Positions 45,792-55,165 are shown, counted from the first letter of the stretch. The stretch: 64,000 bases of DNA from Gammaproteobacteria bacterium (GCA_024235015.1 JACKNG010000002.1:310001-374000), one strand, 5' to 3'. Numbers and translations are program-made. Notes: generated by a model from the letters alone, not told the origin.

Positions 45792-46598
45792 CTATTGGCG
45801 GCGCCGCGGCTGCAGTACAGCCCGGACCAAGTTGCCGTAGCGGTCATCATAGGTTTGATTCACGCGCGGCGGGTTGAAGGGCCCTGCACAGGTGTAGCGC
45901 ATGGCCACCCCGGGAACGGGGGAGATGCTGCGGACCCACCCTCGCCAGATCTCGAAGGTGTGATTGCTTCCCATGACCTTGCCCGATTCGCGGTTGCGGA
46001 TCTCGAGCGTCTGGCGATAACGGCACTCGTAACCCTCGCCCTGCCCGTTCGTCACCACTTCGTACTCCGATTGCGGGCTCTCGATGTCTTCGACGAGAAC
46101 CTCGTCGCCTTTCCTCGGTACGCGTACGCTGCGGCCACCTACTGTCTTCCAGTCATGGTTCCTCACGATCCGGTACCGGGGTTCCGAGGCTGCGAGGGCC
46201 TCGGCGTTGGGTACAGCACTTACTTTCGCGACGCGTATCCAACGTTGCAGGCCGACTCGTGTTTCGTAATACGCGAAGCCGCGGTCCAGAACCTCGCGGG
46301 ATCCGCCGATGAACCCATCGACTTCCGCTTTCGCGTAGACCTTCAATCCCGCCTCGTTGACGCAGAGCTTCTGCGCCTCCCGCGCAATCACCAGCTCATC
46401 GCCATAGACGAGCACCACGCAGGCGACGAATAACGCGATCGCGATAACCTGGCGGGTACCCGGCGCCGGATCGAGGCGCTTGCACAGGAAGTCGTAAACC
46501 AGATAGGCGAGCGGCAACAGCAGGGCGACGATCACAAGGCCGCTCCAACCGAGGAGCACGAAGTGGGGATAGTCGAGCCAGGAGGTGGTCAGGCGCAT
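45792..46598 (-). CDS. Membrane protein P4 of the paralogous array
   Basis: 268 aa from ATG 46598 (a longer frame to 46625 exists). Closest to P1: opening MRLTTSWLDYPHFVLLGWSGL, two membrane helices, then VYGDELVIAREAQKLCVNEAGLKVYAKAEVDGF. It has an insertion of about 30 residues in the middle, then SEYEVVTNGQGEGYECRYRQTLEIRNRESGKVMG and YTCAGPF. First gene of the array on the minus strand. Confidence 0.8.
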   Translation of the reverse strand: MRLTTSWLDYPHFVLLGWSGLVIVALLLPLAYLVYDFLCKRLDPAPGTRQVIAIALFVACVVLVYGDELVIAREAQKLCVNEAGLKVYAKAEVDGFIGGSREVLDRGFAYYETRVGLQRWIRVAKVSAVPNAEALAASEPRYRIVRNHDWKTVGGRSVRVPRKGDEVLVEDIESPQSEYEVVTNGQGEGYECRYRQTLEIRNRESGKVMGSNHTFEIWRGWVRSISPVPGVAMRYTCAGPFNPPRVNQTYDDRYGNLVRAVLQPRRRQ

Positions 46599-46747
46599 AC
46601 GGCGTTTGCAGGCGGCTCGGGCCAACGCGCGGAGACGACCACGCTGCCGATTACTTTAGGCAGGCGCCGCTTACCGTCACGGCACTGCGGGGCTCGGCCA
46701 ACCGGTTGCCGTAGCGCGGGCACGGCAAACAGCCGCAGAGGACGCGC

Positions 46748-47404
46748 TCAGGCGGACCCCATCACCCGGTCCTGCCGCCGTGCGTGGCGGCCGCCGCGGC
46801 AGGCCAGCCCTACGAGGCCGGAAGCGCACAGGAACGCCGCACCGGGCAGCGGCACCGGCTCGACGTACACGCGCACGACGAAATCGTCGTCGTCGTCGTC
46901 GACGAGAAAGGAGATCGGGTCGTCGAGGTGCAGGATCCAATCACCCGGCCCGAGGGCTTCGATAGCGCTGCCACCGAGGCCGAGGGAGTCATCCGTGTCG
47001 AGGAACGCGGTACGTTCGGCATCGCTCGGCGTGCCCACCAGCGAACTCGAGAACACCCAGCGCTTGACGTTCAGATGGTTGGAGTACAAGTAGAAATCGA
47101 GCGCGCTACCGGCGGGATAGAAATCCCCCGCGTACACCGCAGGTGTTGCCGTCGGCACACCACCACCGGATCGCTTGGTCATCTCGATCGCGACCTGGCG
47201 CTCGGACTGCTGCGAGGTGATGCTTGGTGTGCCGAGGCCGAACTCGAGGTAGAGCAGGCCGTTATTCGCGCCGACGAACTCGACGAACAACTGGCCGGCG
47301 AACGGTGTCTCCAGGTAGGCGGCGTTCACGCCCGGCGGCGCGAGCGCGACGAGGCCGGCGATGGCGAAGATCCAGCGGATCGATCCCGTTCGAAGGCGCA
47401 ACAT
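46748..47404 (-). CDS. Exported protein with VPLPA/PEP-CTERM sorting tail
   Basis: 218 aa. N-terminal signal (IFAIAGLVALAPPGVNA). The mature region is rich in small and acidic residues, including a run of six Asp. The C-terminus has VPLPGAAFLCASGLVGLACRGG then an Arg-rich end, the VPLPA-type tag, transmembrane stretch and basic tail recognised by exosortases. Such proteins are usually cell-surface or exopolysaccharide-associated. No exosortase gene is in this window. Confidence 0.75.
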   Translation of the reverse strand: MLRLRTGSIRWIFAIAGLVALAPPGVNAAYLETPFAGQLFVEFVGANNGLLYLEFGLGTPSITSQQSERQVAIEMTKRSGGGVPTATPAVYAGDFYPAGSALDFYLYSNHLNVKRWVFSSSLVGTPSDAERTAFLDTDDSLGLGGSAIEALGPGDWILHLDDPISFLVDDDDDDFVVRVYVEPVPLPGAAFLCASGLVGLACRGGRHARRQDRVMGSA

Positions 47405-47607
47405 GGGCGGTGCTCCTGCGGTGCCCGAGTGGGCCGCTGCAGGCCGAGATTACGGCCATCCCCGCCGACGCGCAACGACTCTTTTGCCGCGGCAACACGG
47501 CTACCGACCGCCATACCGCGCGACCGTTCGCCCTGGTCCTGCCGCTGAATTCCATCCCCTGCCCCGAACGGGTCCGGACGTCGCGCGTCTCACCGCGATG
47601 CAGGTAC

Positions 47608-48054
47608 TCAACGCGCGACGATGTCGCCGTGCAAAGGCGCGAGCACGGCGAGCAGCCGGTTCTGGGTACCGGTGGCGATGTCGAGCGACTCCATCGCCTC
47701 GATCAGATCCTCGACCACGGCGTTGAACTGCGCTTCGCGGATGTCGTGGCCGGCATGGACTTCGCGCATGCTGTCGCCGGTATAGATGCAGGGGCCGCCA
47801 CTCAGCACGCAGAACTGCTCGTTCAGCTTCTCGCGGAAGCGCGTGATGTTGGTCTCGGCGAAACGCTGGTTGACGCGTTCGTCGTCGGCGAGCCGCCACA
47901 GGAACTGGTCGACCAGGGCGGCGATGCCGGGACCCTGGCCGAGATCGTCGTAGAGCGTGGCCGCGGACGACCCTGGAGAAGACGATAACGTATTCGCGCA
48001 ACCGGCCACGCCGAGGAGCGACGACAGCAGGGCGGCAGCCAGGCAGTACTTCAT
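47608..48054 (-). CDS. Group 1 truncated haemoglobin, lipoprotein form
   Basis: 148 aa. Lipobox LLGVAGC at ~13-19, so likely lipid-anchored. The globin part has LYDDLGQGPGIAALVDQFLWRL, the E-helix region ITRFREKLNEQFCVLSGGPCIYTG and the proximal His in REVHAGHDIREAQF. TrHb1 proteins bind O2 or NO. Downstream of the DUF3034 gene, 15 bp apart, hence co-transcribed with the cupredoxin and c-di-GMP genes. Confidence 0.88.
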   Translation of the reverse strand: MKYCLAAALLSSLLGVAGCANTLSSSPGSSAATLYDDLGQGPGIAALVDQFLWRLADDERVNQRFAETNITRFREKLNEQFCVLSGGPCIYTGDSMREVHAGHDIREAQFNAVVEDLIEAMESLDIATGTQNRLLAVLAPLHGDIVAR

Positions 48055-48069
48055 GATCGGTCTCCGCGC

Positions 48070-48957
48070 TCAGTAGGCGAGTTCCAGCGACAGGTACCAG
48101 CCCTTCTGGCCCTCGAGGGTGGCCACGGTGCCGAGATCGGCATAGGCCGCGACGATCGAGACGTGCTTGTTCGGGAACACGCCGACGAAGACGTCGAACC
48201 AGTCGTCCTGGTCTGAGAAGCCGAGATTGTCCGGCTGCTGGCGGTACTCGAAGCCGAGCGCGAGGTAGCGGTTGACGAACACCCCGGCCGATCCTTCGAA
48301 CAGGACATCGCGGCTGTCGTCGCGATCGCCGCCGAAGCCGAGCAACCCGCCCTGGTTGGCGCGCGAGTAGCGCAGGGTGGCGTTGGCGAAGACGTTGCGA
48401 TCGAACAGGCCGGCCAGCCACAGCTTGGTCGCCGAAAGGTAGAAGTCCGTGTCGTGGCGGCGCCGTGCGCCGACCGCCGACGGGATGCCGAAATCGAGGT
48501 TGGACTTGACCTGCAGGCCGACCGCGAGCTGCGGCAGGCGGCCGTAGACGAGGTCGCCGGCGAGGCGGACCTTGGCGCCGACGATGTTCTGGCGCAACGA
48601 CTTGTCGTCCAGCCCGAGGGCGTCGCCGAGGGTGCCCAGATCGAATTCCTGGCGCGCCAGCGAGAGCTCCACCCGGTTATCGAAACTGACCGCCACGCCG
48701 TAGGCGTCGAGCGCGTAGTCGTCGAGTTCGACGTGGGTGTAGAAACCGGTCGCCGCCACCTCGTCGCTCGAACCGTAACCGGCCAGCACTGCCCAGGGCA
48801 CGATGCCGCCGCCGGCCTGGCCCTCGAGCTGGCTGCCGCCGCCGGTGGCGAGCAGGCGGCTGTTGTGCGACAGCCAGTCGAAGCCTTCGGCCGCCGCGCT
48901 GGCCAGCGGCATTGCCAGCAACGCGATGAAGACTACGCGATGCGGGAGGCGTTTCAT
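48070..48957 (-). CDS. DUF3034 family outer-membrane beta-barrel protein
   Basis: 295 aa from ATG 48957. Signal peptide MKRLPHRVVFIALLAMPLASAAA. The mature part alternates polar and aromatic residues as in beta-barrels (for example TGFYTHVELDDYALDAYGVAVSF) and ends with an aromatic-terminated strand GWYLSLELAY. The LLATGGGSQLEGQAGGGIVPWA opening matches DUF3034 proteins. Its role is unknown. Its start overlaps the GGDEF/EAL stop by four bases. Confidence 0.8.
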   Translation of the reverse strand: MKRLPHRVVFIALLAMPLASAAAEGFDWLSHNSRLLATGGGSQLEGQAGGGIVPWAVLAGYGSSDEVAATGFYTHVELDDYALDAYGVAVSFDNRVELSLARQEFDLGTLGDALGLDDKSLRQNIVGAKVRLAGDLVYGRLPQLAVGLQVKSNLDFGIPSAVGARRRHDTDFYLSATKLWLAGLFDRNVFANATLRYSRANQGGLLGFGGDRDDSRDVLFEGSAGVFVNRYLALGFEYRQQPDNLGFSDQDDWFDVFVGVFPNKHVSIVAAYADLGTVATLEGQKGWYLSLELAY

Positions 48958-51305
48958 GCCGCGCGGACCAGGAAGGCGCCGCCGCGCGCGTTCATCGCGC
49001 GCAGCCATGCCTCGAGGTCCGCGGCCGGCAGTGGCCGCGCGATCAGGTAACCCTGGGCGACGTCGCATCCATAGCTCTGCAACAGGGCGTAACAGGCGGC
49101 GGTCTCGACGCCCTCGGCGGTGACCGCGAGACCCATCGAGTGCGCGAGATCGATGGTCGAGCGCACGATCGTGGCGTCGTCGCCGTCCTCGCGCAGGTTG
49201 AGCACGAAGGACTTGTCGATCTTGAGTTCGTCCACCGGCAGGCGCTTGAGCTGGGCGAGCGAGGAGTAGCCGGTGCCGAAGTCGTCGATGGCGAGGCGGA
49301 AGCCGGCTTCGCGCAGGCGCCCGAGCACGTCGACGGCAGTCTGCGGATCGCGCATCACGGCACTCTCCGTGATCTCGAGGATGAGCTGGCGGCGGCGCAG
49401 ACCGGCCGCCTCGACGTGGGCGACGAGGCGTTCCGGCAGCTCGAGGTCGAGCAGGTCCATGGCGGACAGGTTGATGCCGACGCCGATGTCCAGGCCGTCG
49501 TCGGCCCACGCGCGAATCTGGGCAATCGCGGTCGTGATCACCCACTCGGTCAGCAGGCCGATGTTGCCCGATTCCTCCAGCACCTGGATGAACTCGTCCG
49601 GCGGCATGAAGCCGAACTCCGGGTGGGTCCAGCGCACCAGCGCCTCGGCGTGGTGGGCGCGGCCGTCGACGAAACTGATCTTGGGCTGGTAGTGCAGGCT
49701 CACCTCGCCGCGTTCCAGCGCGCCCGGCAGGTCGCTGACGATGGCGAGCTGGCGCAGGTGGTCGTCGTCCCGTCCGCTGGCATAGACCACGGTGCGGCGA
49801 TGCGAATCCTTGGCGTCGTAGAGCGCGATCTCGGCACGGCGCATCAGCGCGGCGGGATCGTCGCCATGCTCGGGACAGGTGGCGATGCCGATGCGGAAAT
49901 CCGGCGACACCTGCATGCCGTCGAGACTGACTGCCTGGCCCAGGATGGTCCGCAGCGATTCGATGACCGCGAGCCCGGCTTCGAGAACGCAGTCTTCCAG
50001 GATCACGAAGAAATCGTCGCCGCCCAGGCGCGCCACGGTATCGCCCGGTCGCAGCGCGCCGACCAGGCGTCGCGCCGTCTCCTCCAGTACGACGTCGCCG
50101 ACGTGGTGGCCGAAGGTGTCGTTGATGTGCTTGAAGCGGGCGAGATCGATCTGCGCCACCGTGAACGGCCTGCCGGCGGCACGTGCGATGGCGCCGTGCA
50201 GGCGCTCGACGGCAAGCCGGCGGTTGGGCAGGCCGGTCAGCTCGTCGTGGTGAGCCTGGTGGATGATGCGGTTCTCGCGCTCGCCGATTTCCGACTGCAT
50301 GCTGTCGAGCGTGGCGGCGAGGCGCCCCACTTCGTCGTCGGCCTCGACCGCGATGGGCGTGCCGTAGTGGCCTTCACCGATGCGCGCAGCGGCATTCATC
50401 AGGCTGCGCAGCGGGCGGGTGATGCCGCGGGTGACCGCGATACCGGCCGCCGACGCTGCGCCGAGGGCGACGACGAACAGCAACGCCAGGCGCAACGACA
50501 GTTCGTGGTAGGGCGCCAGCGCGCGCGACAGCGACTCCTGCAGTACGGCGATCACCGCGCCATCGCGCGCATCGAGCGGCCGCACGCGCGTCAACCAGTC
50601 GTCGCCGTCGAGGTAGAGCGCGCGGGTGCCGTCGACCGGCGCCGTGACCAGGGTCGCCGGCAGGTCACCCCGCGCCGCCGGCGGCAGGGTCGAACCGACC
50701 ACCGCCGGCACCTCGCCGCCGCTGACGAACGAGATCTCGCGCCCGGTGAGGTCGCGGAAACGCCGTGCCAGGGCATCGTCGACGTGAAAGCCCATGACCA
50801 GCCAGGCGATGCGCTGCGGGGCTTGCACCGGCACCGCGACCAGCTGGTAGGCGCGGCCGCCGACGGCGAGGGTACGGGCGTCGATGTCGTGCTCGCGCGC
50901 GTTCTGCACGAGGCCCTGCCAGCCCGGTGAATCGAACAGCGCGGGATCGGCGCCGCTCGCGGCGATCACCGCGCCGGCGGGGTCGACCAGCACGGCCAAC
51001 GCAGCCTCGGCGCGCGCGGCATGGTTGCCGAGGGCAGAAGCGATGGTCGGCGCATCGCCGCTGGCCGCGGCGCGCTTGAAGCCGAAGTCGGCGGCCAGCA
51101 CGTCGACCGATTCGAGCTGTTGCAGGTAGCGTTGTTCGAACAACTGGGCGAAGGCCGTGTCGGCCGTCTGCAGTTCGCGTTCCAGGTCGGCACGGACGCT
51201 GCGGTGGGTGGCGACCAGCACGGCGACCAGGGTGACGACCTGACAGGCGCCGAGCGCCGCGATCAGCAGGGTGACGATCTTGGTGTTGAGACTGCGCCCA
51301 CGCAT
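48954..51305 (-). CDS. Membrane c-di-GMP protein: sensor-HAMP-GGDEF-EAL
   Basis: 783 aa from ATG 51305. Membrane helix ~12-32, periplasmic sensor ~35-270 (dCACHE-like), second helix ~275-295 (LALLFVVALGAASAAGIAV), then HAMP. The GGDEF domain active site is GGDDF (RLGGDDFFVILE), weakened relative to GGDEF. The EAL domain is intact (EALVRW, ESAVMRD, DDFGTGYSS, EGVE). Net phosphodiesterase activity is more likely. It lies four bases after the cupredoxin gene. Confidence 0.92.
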   Translation of the reverse strand: MRGRSLNTKIVTLLIAALGACQVVTLVAVLVATHRSVRADLERELQTADTAFAQLFEQRYLQQLESVDVLAADFGFKRAAASGDAPTIASALGNHAARAEAALAVLVDPAGAVIAASGADPALFDSPGWQGLVQNAREHDIDARTLAVGGRAYQLVAVPVQAPQRIAWLVMGFHVDDALARRFRDLTGREISFVSGGEVPAVVGSTLPPAARGDLPATLVTAPVDGTRALYLDGDDWLTRVRPLDARDGAVIAVLQESLSRALAPYHELSLRLALLFVVALGAASAAGIAVTRGITRPLRSLMNAAARIGEGHYGTPIAVEADDEVGRLAATLDSMQSEIGERENRIIHQAHHDELTGLPNRRLAVERLHGAIARAAGRPFTVAQIDLARFKHINDTFGHHVGDVVLEETARRLVGALRPGDTVARLGGDDFFVILEDCVLEAGLAVIESLRTILGQAVSLDGMQVSPDFRIGIATCPEHGDDPAALMRRAEIALYDAKDSHRRTVVYASGRDDDHLRQLAIVSDLPGALERGEVSLHYQPKISFVDGRAHHAEALVRWTHPEFGFMPPDEFIQVLEESGNIGLLTEWVITTAIAQIRAWADDGLDIGVGINLSAMDLLDLELPERLVAHVEAAGLRRRQLILEITESAVMRDPQTAVDVLGRLREAGFRLAIDDFGTGYSSLAQLKRLPVDELKIDKSFVLNLREDGDDATIVRSTIDLAHSMGLAVTAEGVETAACYALLQSYGCDVAQGYLIARPLPAADLEAWLRAMNARGGAFLVRAA

Positions 51306-51309
51306 CGGA

Positions 51310-51993
51310 TCACGGCTCGTCGCGCAGCGCCTTGAAGCGCGCTTCCAGTGCCGACAGCTCCGGTGCCGGCGGCGAGGCCAGGCTGATGCCGATGTCGAGG
51401 CGCGCGGGGGCGTCGGCGTCGACGTGCACCGCGAAGCGCCGTGCACCATCGTCGTTCACCTGGCGCGGATGATGGATCACGACCCGGTAGTCGCCCGCCG
51501 CGAGATCGGGAAAGCGCGCGATGCCGTCGATCGTCAGGGTGTGTACGGCGGTGTCGAGGACGTAGATGGTGGCCGCCATGCTGTCGTGGATGTTGCAGCC
51601 GAGTACGACCTTGCCGGCGACATCGAAGTCGACCGGCGCGGTGGGGACGCCGTGATAGAGCGGCAGCTCGAAGGTCTTGGCCGGTGAGAAGGAATACACG
51701 TGGTGACGGATGTCGTCGCTGTTGGGGAAGCTCACCGCATCGCCCACCGTGATCGCGGTGAGCGCCGGCACGAAGCGCTTGTTCACCTGGTCGACGACGT
51801 GCGTCGTCCGGTCGCGCGCAGCGACGCCGAGCGCGGCACCGTCCGCAGCATAGAGCGCGACGACGACCGCCGCGTCCCCGGCGCCGTCGACGACGACCTC
51901 GAGACCGCGCGCCGCGGCGAACTGCCAGGACAGCAGACCGGCGCAGAGACAGGCGATCGAGCGCACGCGACGGGTGTTGGGGAAGTGCGACAT
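51310..51993 (-). CDS. Periplasmic cupredoxin-like protein (methylamine-utilization-protein type)
   Basis: 227 aa. Signal peptide ending FAAARG. Type 1 copper ligands appear as His in DIRHHVYSFSP and Cys, His, Met in VLGCNIHDSM (C-x2-H-x2-M), the plastocyanin arrangement. Genes of this kind are often annotated as methylamine utilization protein. First gene of an operon with the GGDEF-EAL protein, DUF3034 barrel and TrHb, which suggests sensing of, or electron transfer to, a periplasmic metal or redox signal (inference). Confidence 0.85.
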   Translation of the reverse strand: MSHFPNTRRVRSIACLCAGLLSWQFAAARGLEVVVDGAGDAAVVVALYAADGAALGVAARDRTTHVVDQVNKRFVPALTAITVGDAVSFPNSDDIRHHVYSFSPAKTFELPLYHGVPTAPVDFDVAGKVVLGCNIHDSMAATIYVLDTAVHTLTIDGIARFPDLAAGDYRVVIHHPRQVNDDGARRFAVHVDADAPARLDIGISLASPPAPELSALEARFKALRDEP

Positions 51994-52390
51994 AAGACCG
52001 GGTAGCGGCGGTCGGGTGGACGACTTGACGACATACGCTGCGCGACGGGCGATGGATCCGCGCGCCGGGTCACAACGCGGAAATGCCCCGATTACAAAGG
52101 GTTTTTATCCCTCACGACGAGCGCGGAAATATCGCGCGAGCCCGGTAGCAGACGTGTCAGCGGCACCGCTGCGATCCATTGCGCAGAGCCTTTGCGAGCG
52201 ACCCCATGCCGGCCCGCGTGTCGCGGCAGCGCCGCCGGGCAGCTCGCCAATGTTCAGGAGCGCGCAAGCGGCGGGTGGCGTGGCGGCCCGGCGTCGACCG
52301 CACACGGCAAAGCCCGTCGCGGCCGCCGCGACCAGGTCGCCGCGGGCTCCACGCGCGCCTACGCGGCGCGCCGGAGCGCCCCCGCGCAGT
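51994..52390. other. Intergenic region, no gene seen
   Basis: 397 bp without a convincing ORF; small frames on both strands are arginine-rich and without RBS. Promoters for the cupredoxin operon are expected near 52000-52120. A weak inverted pair AAAGGG/ATCCCT around 52098-52111 is the only structure I see. Confidence 0.5.
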
Positions 52391-53341
52391 CTAGTCTTCG
52401 AGCTGCTGGATGCCGTCGAGGAACCAGGTCGGCCGGGCGGCGTCGCGCGGACGGGTGAAATGCCACACCTCGCGCACCTGCTGCGGGCGCTCGCCGCGCT
52501 CCTCGCGCAGCAGGGCGTCGAACAGCACGGTCGCTTCGAACAGGTCGTCGAGGTCGATCACTTCGAGCAGTTCGGCCTCGACCTTGAGCACATCGGTGCG
52601 GTTGTCGTCCGGCAGGTCAGCGAGACGTTCGTCGAGTTCGCGGTACATGCTCGGCGTGGCGAGCGCACGCAGGGTGTCGCGATCGCGCTGATCCCAGGCC
52701 TGCTGGAGGTCGCGATAGGCGTGGCGCGCACCGGCCAGAAAGGCCTCGGCATCGAAGTCCGGTGGCAGCTCGAGCGCGGATGCGTCGGACCTTGCATCGA
52801 ATTCGGCATCGGGCACCGACCCGGGCGCCGTCGCGTCGCGGGCCGTGCCGCGGCGGAACCAGTCCGAACTTTCGAAACCGCTGCCACCGCCCGCCGCCGC
52901 ACCGCCGCCCGGCGCTCCGCTTCCCGCGTAGCCGCCGCCGTCCGCTGCCGGCACGCTCCGCGCGGCGCGCGCGCCGAGCAGCTTGAACAGCATGAAGGCG
53001 ATGCCGCCGAACACCAGGATGTCGAGCAGGTTGAGATTCTCGAACGCGCCGCCGAAGAACAGCGCGCCGAGCAGGCCGCCGATGGCCAGCCCGCCGAGCA
53101 TGCCCATCAGGCCACCGCGCTGGGCGTAGCCCTGGCGCACGGTCTGGTTCTGCTGCGCAGCCTGCTGCTGGCGCGGCGTGCGCACGGGTTTCGCGGCGCG
53201 CTTGTAGGGCGTGCTGAAGGCCGACTTGCCACCGAACGAACCACCGCCGCCGAGGCGCCGGGCCTCCGCCTCGGGGCTGACGGCGACGAGCCCGAACAGG
53301 GTCATGACGAGCAGGGCGAACAGGGCGGGCAATCGGACCAT
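52391..53341 (-). CDS. Tim44-like domain membrane protein
   Basis: 316 aa. Signal or first helix at 1-27, a Gly/Ser-rich then basic region (KPVRTPRQQQAAQQNQ), membrane-like segment (GGLMGMLGGLAIGGLLGALFFGG and LLDILVFGGIAFMLFKLLGARAA). Then a linker and a C-terminal Tim44-like/NTF2 domain (LAGARHAYRDLQQAWDQRDRDTLRALATPSMYRELDERL). Common single-copy gene in proteobacteria; role in the envelope is unknown. Confidence 0.87.
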   Translation of the reverse strand: MVRLPALFALLVMTLFGLVAVSPEAEARRLGGGGSFGGKSAFSTPYKRAAKPVRTPRQQQAAQQNQTVRQGYAQRGGLMGMLGGLAIGGLLGALFFGGAFENLNLLDILVFGGIAFMLFKLLGARAARSVPAADGGGYAGSGAPGGGAAAGGGSGFESSDWFRRGTARDATAPGSVPDAEFDARSDASALELPPDFDAEAFLAGARHAYRDLQQAWDQRDRDTLRALATPSMYRELDERLADLPDDNRTDVLKVEAELLEVIDLDDLFEATVLFDALLREERGERPQQVREVWHFTRPRDAARPTWFLDGIQQLED

Positions 53342-53604
53342 GGGTGGACTCGCGACGATGTGAGGACCGCCAGTCTAGCGGCCCCTCGCGTCGCGTGCAT
53401 CGGCTGGCCCGGTCAGCCTGCGAGCGGCCGGCGAGGCGCGGCCGACCGCGCCGGGCACATGCGGCTGTGCCGCGGGCGCGCGGGGTTGAGTTGCCTCCAC
53501 AACGGCGGCGACCTCGCCTGCGTCACCGCGGAAAACCTGCCCCGCGGCGCCGGGCACGGGCTTGATGGCGGGAACGGGTCAGGCCGTCGCGCCCCGGCCC
53601 CGCC

Positions 53605-54576
53605 TCACTTGATGACGACGGGATTCACCGGCGCGCCGGCGCCGTTGACGATCTTGAGCGGCGCCGCGGTGTAGAGGAAGGTGTACTGGCCGTCTTCGGC
53701 GCAGTCGGCGGCGAGATCCTCGAGCCAGGCGATCTCGGTCAGGGTCACGCCGAGATTGCGCATCAGCGCGTTGTGCAGGGGCAGCACCACGCCCGAGACC
53801 GGGTCGACGGTGACCTCGTTGGCGATGGTGTCGGTGACCAGGTTGGGGATCTCCATGTCGCAGAACCACTGCACCAGTTCTTTCGAGTGAGTGAGTCCGG
53901 GCTCGACGAAATCCTTGAAGAACTCGGCCTCGCCCTTCTCGTAGTACTGGGCGATCCAGCCGGTGCGTACGACGAGGATGTCGTGCTGCCGGATTTCAGC
54001 GCCCTGGGCCCTGGCGCAGGCCATGAGGTCCTCGTGGGTGAAGGTCTCGGCCGGGTCGAGGGCGTCCTTGCCGCGCCAGCGCGCGATGTCGAGCAGGATG
54101 CCGCGGCCGACCACGCCGCGCTCGGCGATGGGCTCGATGCTGGCCTTGCTGAGGCCGCCGATGGTGGTCTTGGCGTCGTAGCCGTTCCAGATCTGGTCGT
54201 CGTACCAGACGTGACCGAGGGCGTCGTACTGGGTCGAGCCCTGCGGGAAGCAGGTCATGTAGTCGTCGGCATAGTGCAGGCCGCCGGCGAAATCCAGGCC
54301 CTTGCCGGCGACCCAGTGGCCCTCGTCGATGACGCTGACCCGGGTCGCGCCCTGGCGCCCCGGCCACACCGGGTCGCCCTCGGGGTTCGCCATGCGGCAT
54401 TGCAGGGTGAACACCTTGCCGGACCTGATCGAGCCGGCCGCCTTGATGACGACTTCGGGCGTGAGGTAGTTGAGGCTGCCGACCTCGTCGTCCGGGCCCC
54501 ACTTGCCCCAGTTCTTCGGGGCATCGCGCAGCAGTTCGGTGAGTTCGGGCGTATCGGTATGCGGCGCATGCGCCAT
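53605..54576 (-). CDS. Cyclase family protein (kynurenine formamidase-like)
   Basis: 323 aa from ATG 54576 with GGAGGACC upstream. It has QYDALGHVWYDDQIWNGYD (metal-binding His/Asp block typical of cyclase/KynB-like metal hydrolases), LLDIARWRGKDAL and DILVVRTGWIAQYYE. The extended family includes metal-dependent hydrolases of polyketides, amides and isatin. Substrate unknown. No adjacent catabolic partner on the same operon except the cupin 260 bp upstream. Confidence 0.85.
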   Translation of the reverse strand: MAHAPHTDTPELTELLRDAPKNWGKWGPDDEVGSLNYLTPEVVIKAAGSIRSGKVFTLQCRMANPEGDPVWPGRQGATRVSVIDEGHWVAGKGLDFAGGLHYADDYMTCFPQGSTQYDALGHVWYDDQIWNGYDAKTTIGGLSKASIEPIAERGVVGRGILLDIARWRGKDALDPAETFTHEDLMACARAQGAEIRQHDILVVRTGWIAQYYEKGEAEFFKDFVEPGLTHSKELVQWFCDMEIPNLVTDTIANEVTVDPVSGVVLPLHNALMRNLGVTLTEIAWLEDLAADCAEDGQYTFLYTAAPLKIVNGAGAPVNPVVIK

Positions 54577-54835
54577 GGTGGGTCCTCCCTTCAATCGTGG
54601 CGCGCCAGGCGCCGTGGTCGTCGCGTCACGGCAGCGCCACGCGGCACGACACTGGTCGTGCGGCCTGCATGAAGCTTTCCGCCAGGCAAGAGGACCACAG
54701 CCACGCGCGAGAGGTCACACGCGGACGGGAATTTCGGAGTAGTCCGAGCGCGGGCCGGCCGCTGCGACACCGCTTGTGCGCCAGCTTCGTGACCGGCCGG
54801 GCGAACGGATGCGGGTGATCGCCGGCGCGGCCCGT

Positions 54836-55165
54836 TCAGGCCGGACACTCACCGCCTGCGGGCCCGTAGAAGAACACCCACGCGGCGAAATCCGGGGTGA
54901 AATCCTCGAAGCGGTGTTCCACCCCCGCGGCCACGAACAGCACCTCGCCCGGCTCGAAGGGCCGACGGGTGTCGCCGTTGACGAACTGGCCGCGGCCGGC
55001 GATGACCACGTAGAGTTCGTCGCGCGTGTGCGGCTGCTGGGGGTCGATCCCGGGCGGCCGGTAGACGCCGACCTCGAGCGAACCGTGGCCGAACAGCGCC
55101 TTGTAGCGGGCGCCCTCGTCACCGGCCAGTGCGGCGAGCGCCGCCGCTGTCGTCATTCGTTCCAT
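54836..55165 (-). CDS. Cupin-domain protein
   Basis: 109 aa. Single cupin with metal-site motif 1 PHTRDELYVVIAGRGQFVNGD and motif 2 PGEVLFVAAGVEHRFEDF. Sugar-phosphate mimic, storage or small dioxygenase functions all occur. Located between the cyclase and the hydantoinase genes on the same strand. Confidence 0.85.
   Translation of the reverse strand: MERMTTAAALAALAGDEGARYKALFGHGSLEVGVYRPPGIDPQQPHTRDELYVVIAGRGQFVNGDTRRPFEPGEVLFVAAGVEHRFEDFTPDFAAWVFFYGPAGGECPA

Noticed and set aside
52105..52305. 66-codon minus-strand ORF in the gap upstream of the cupredoxin gene
   Set aside because: No RBS, low-complexity composition, no relation to neighbours.
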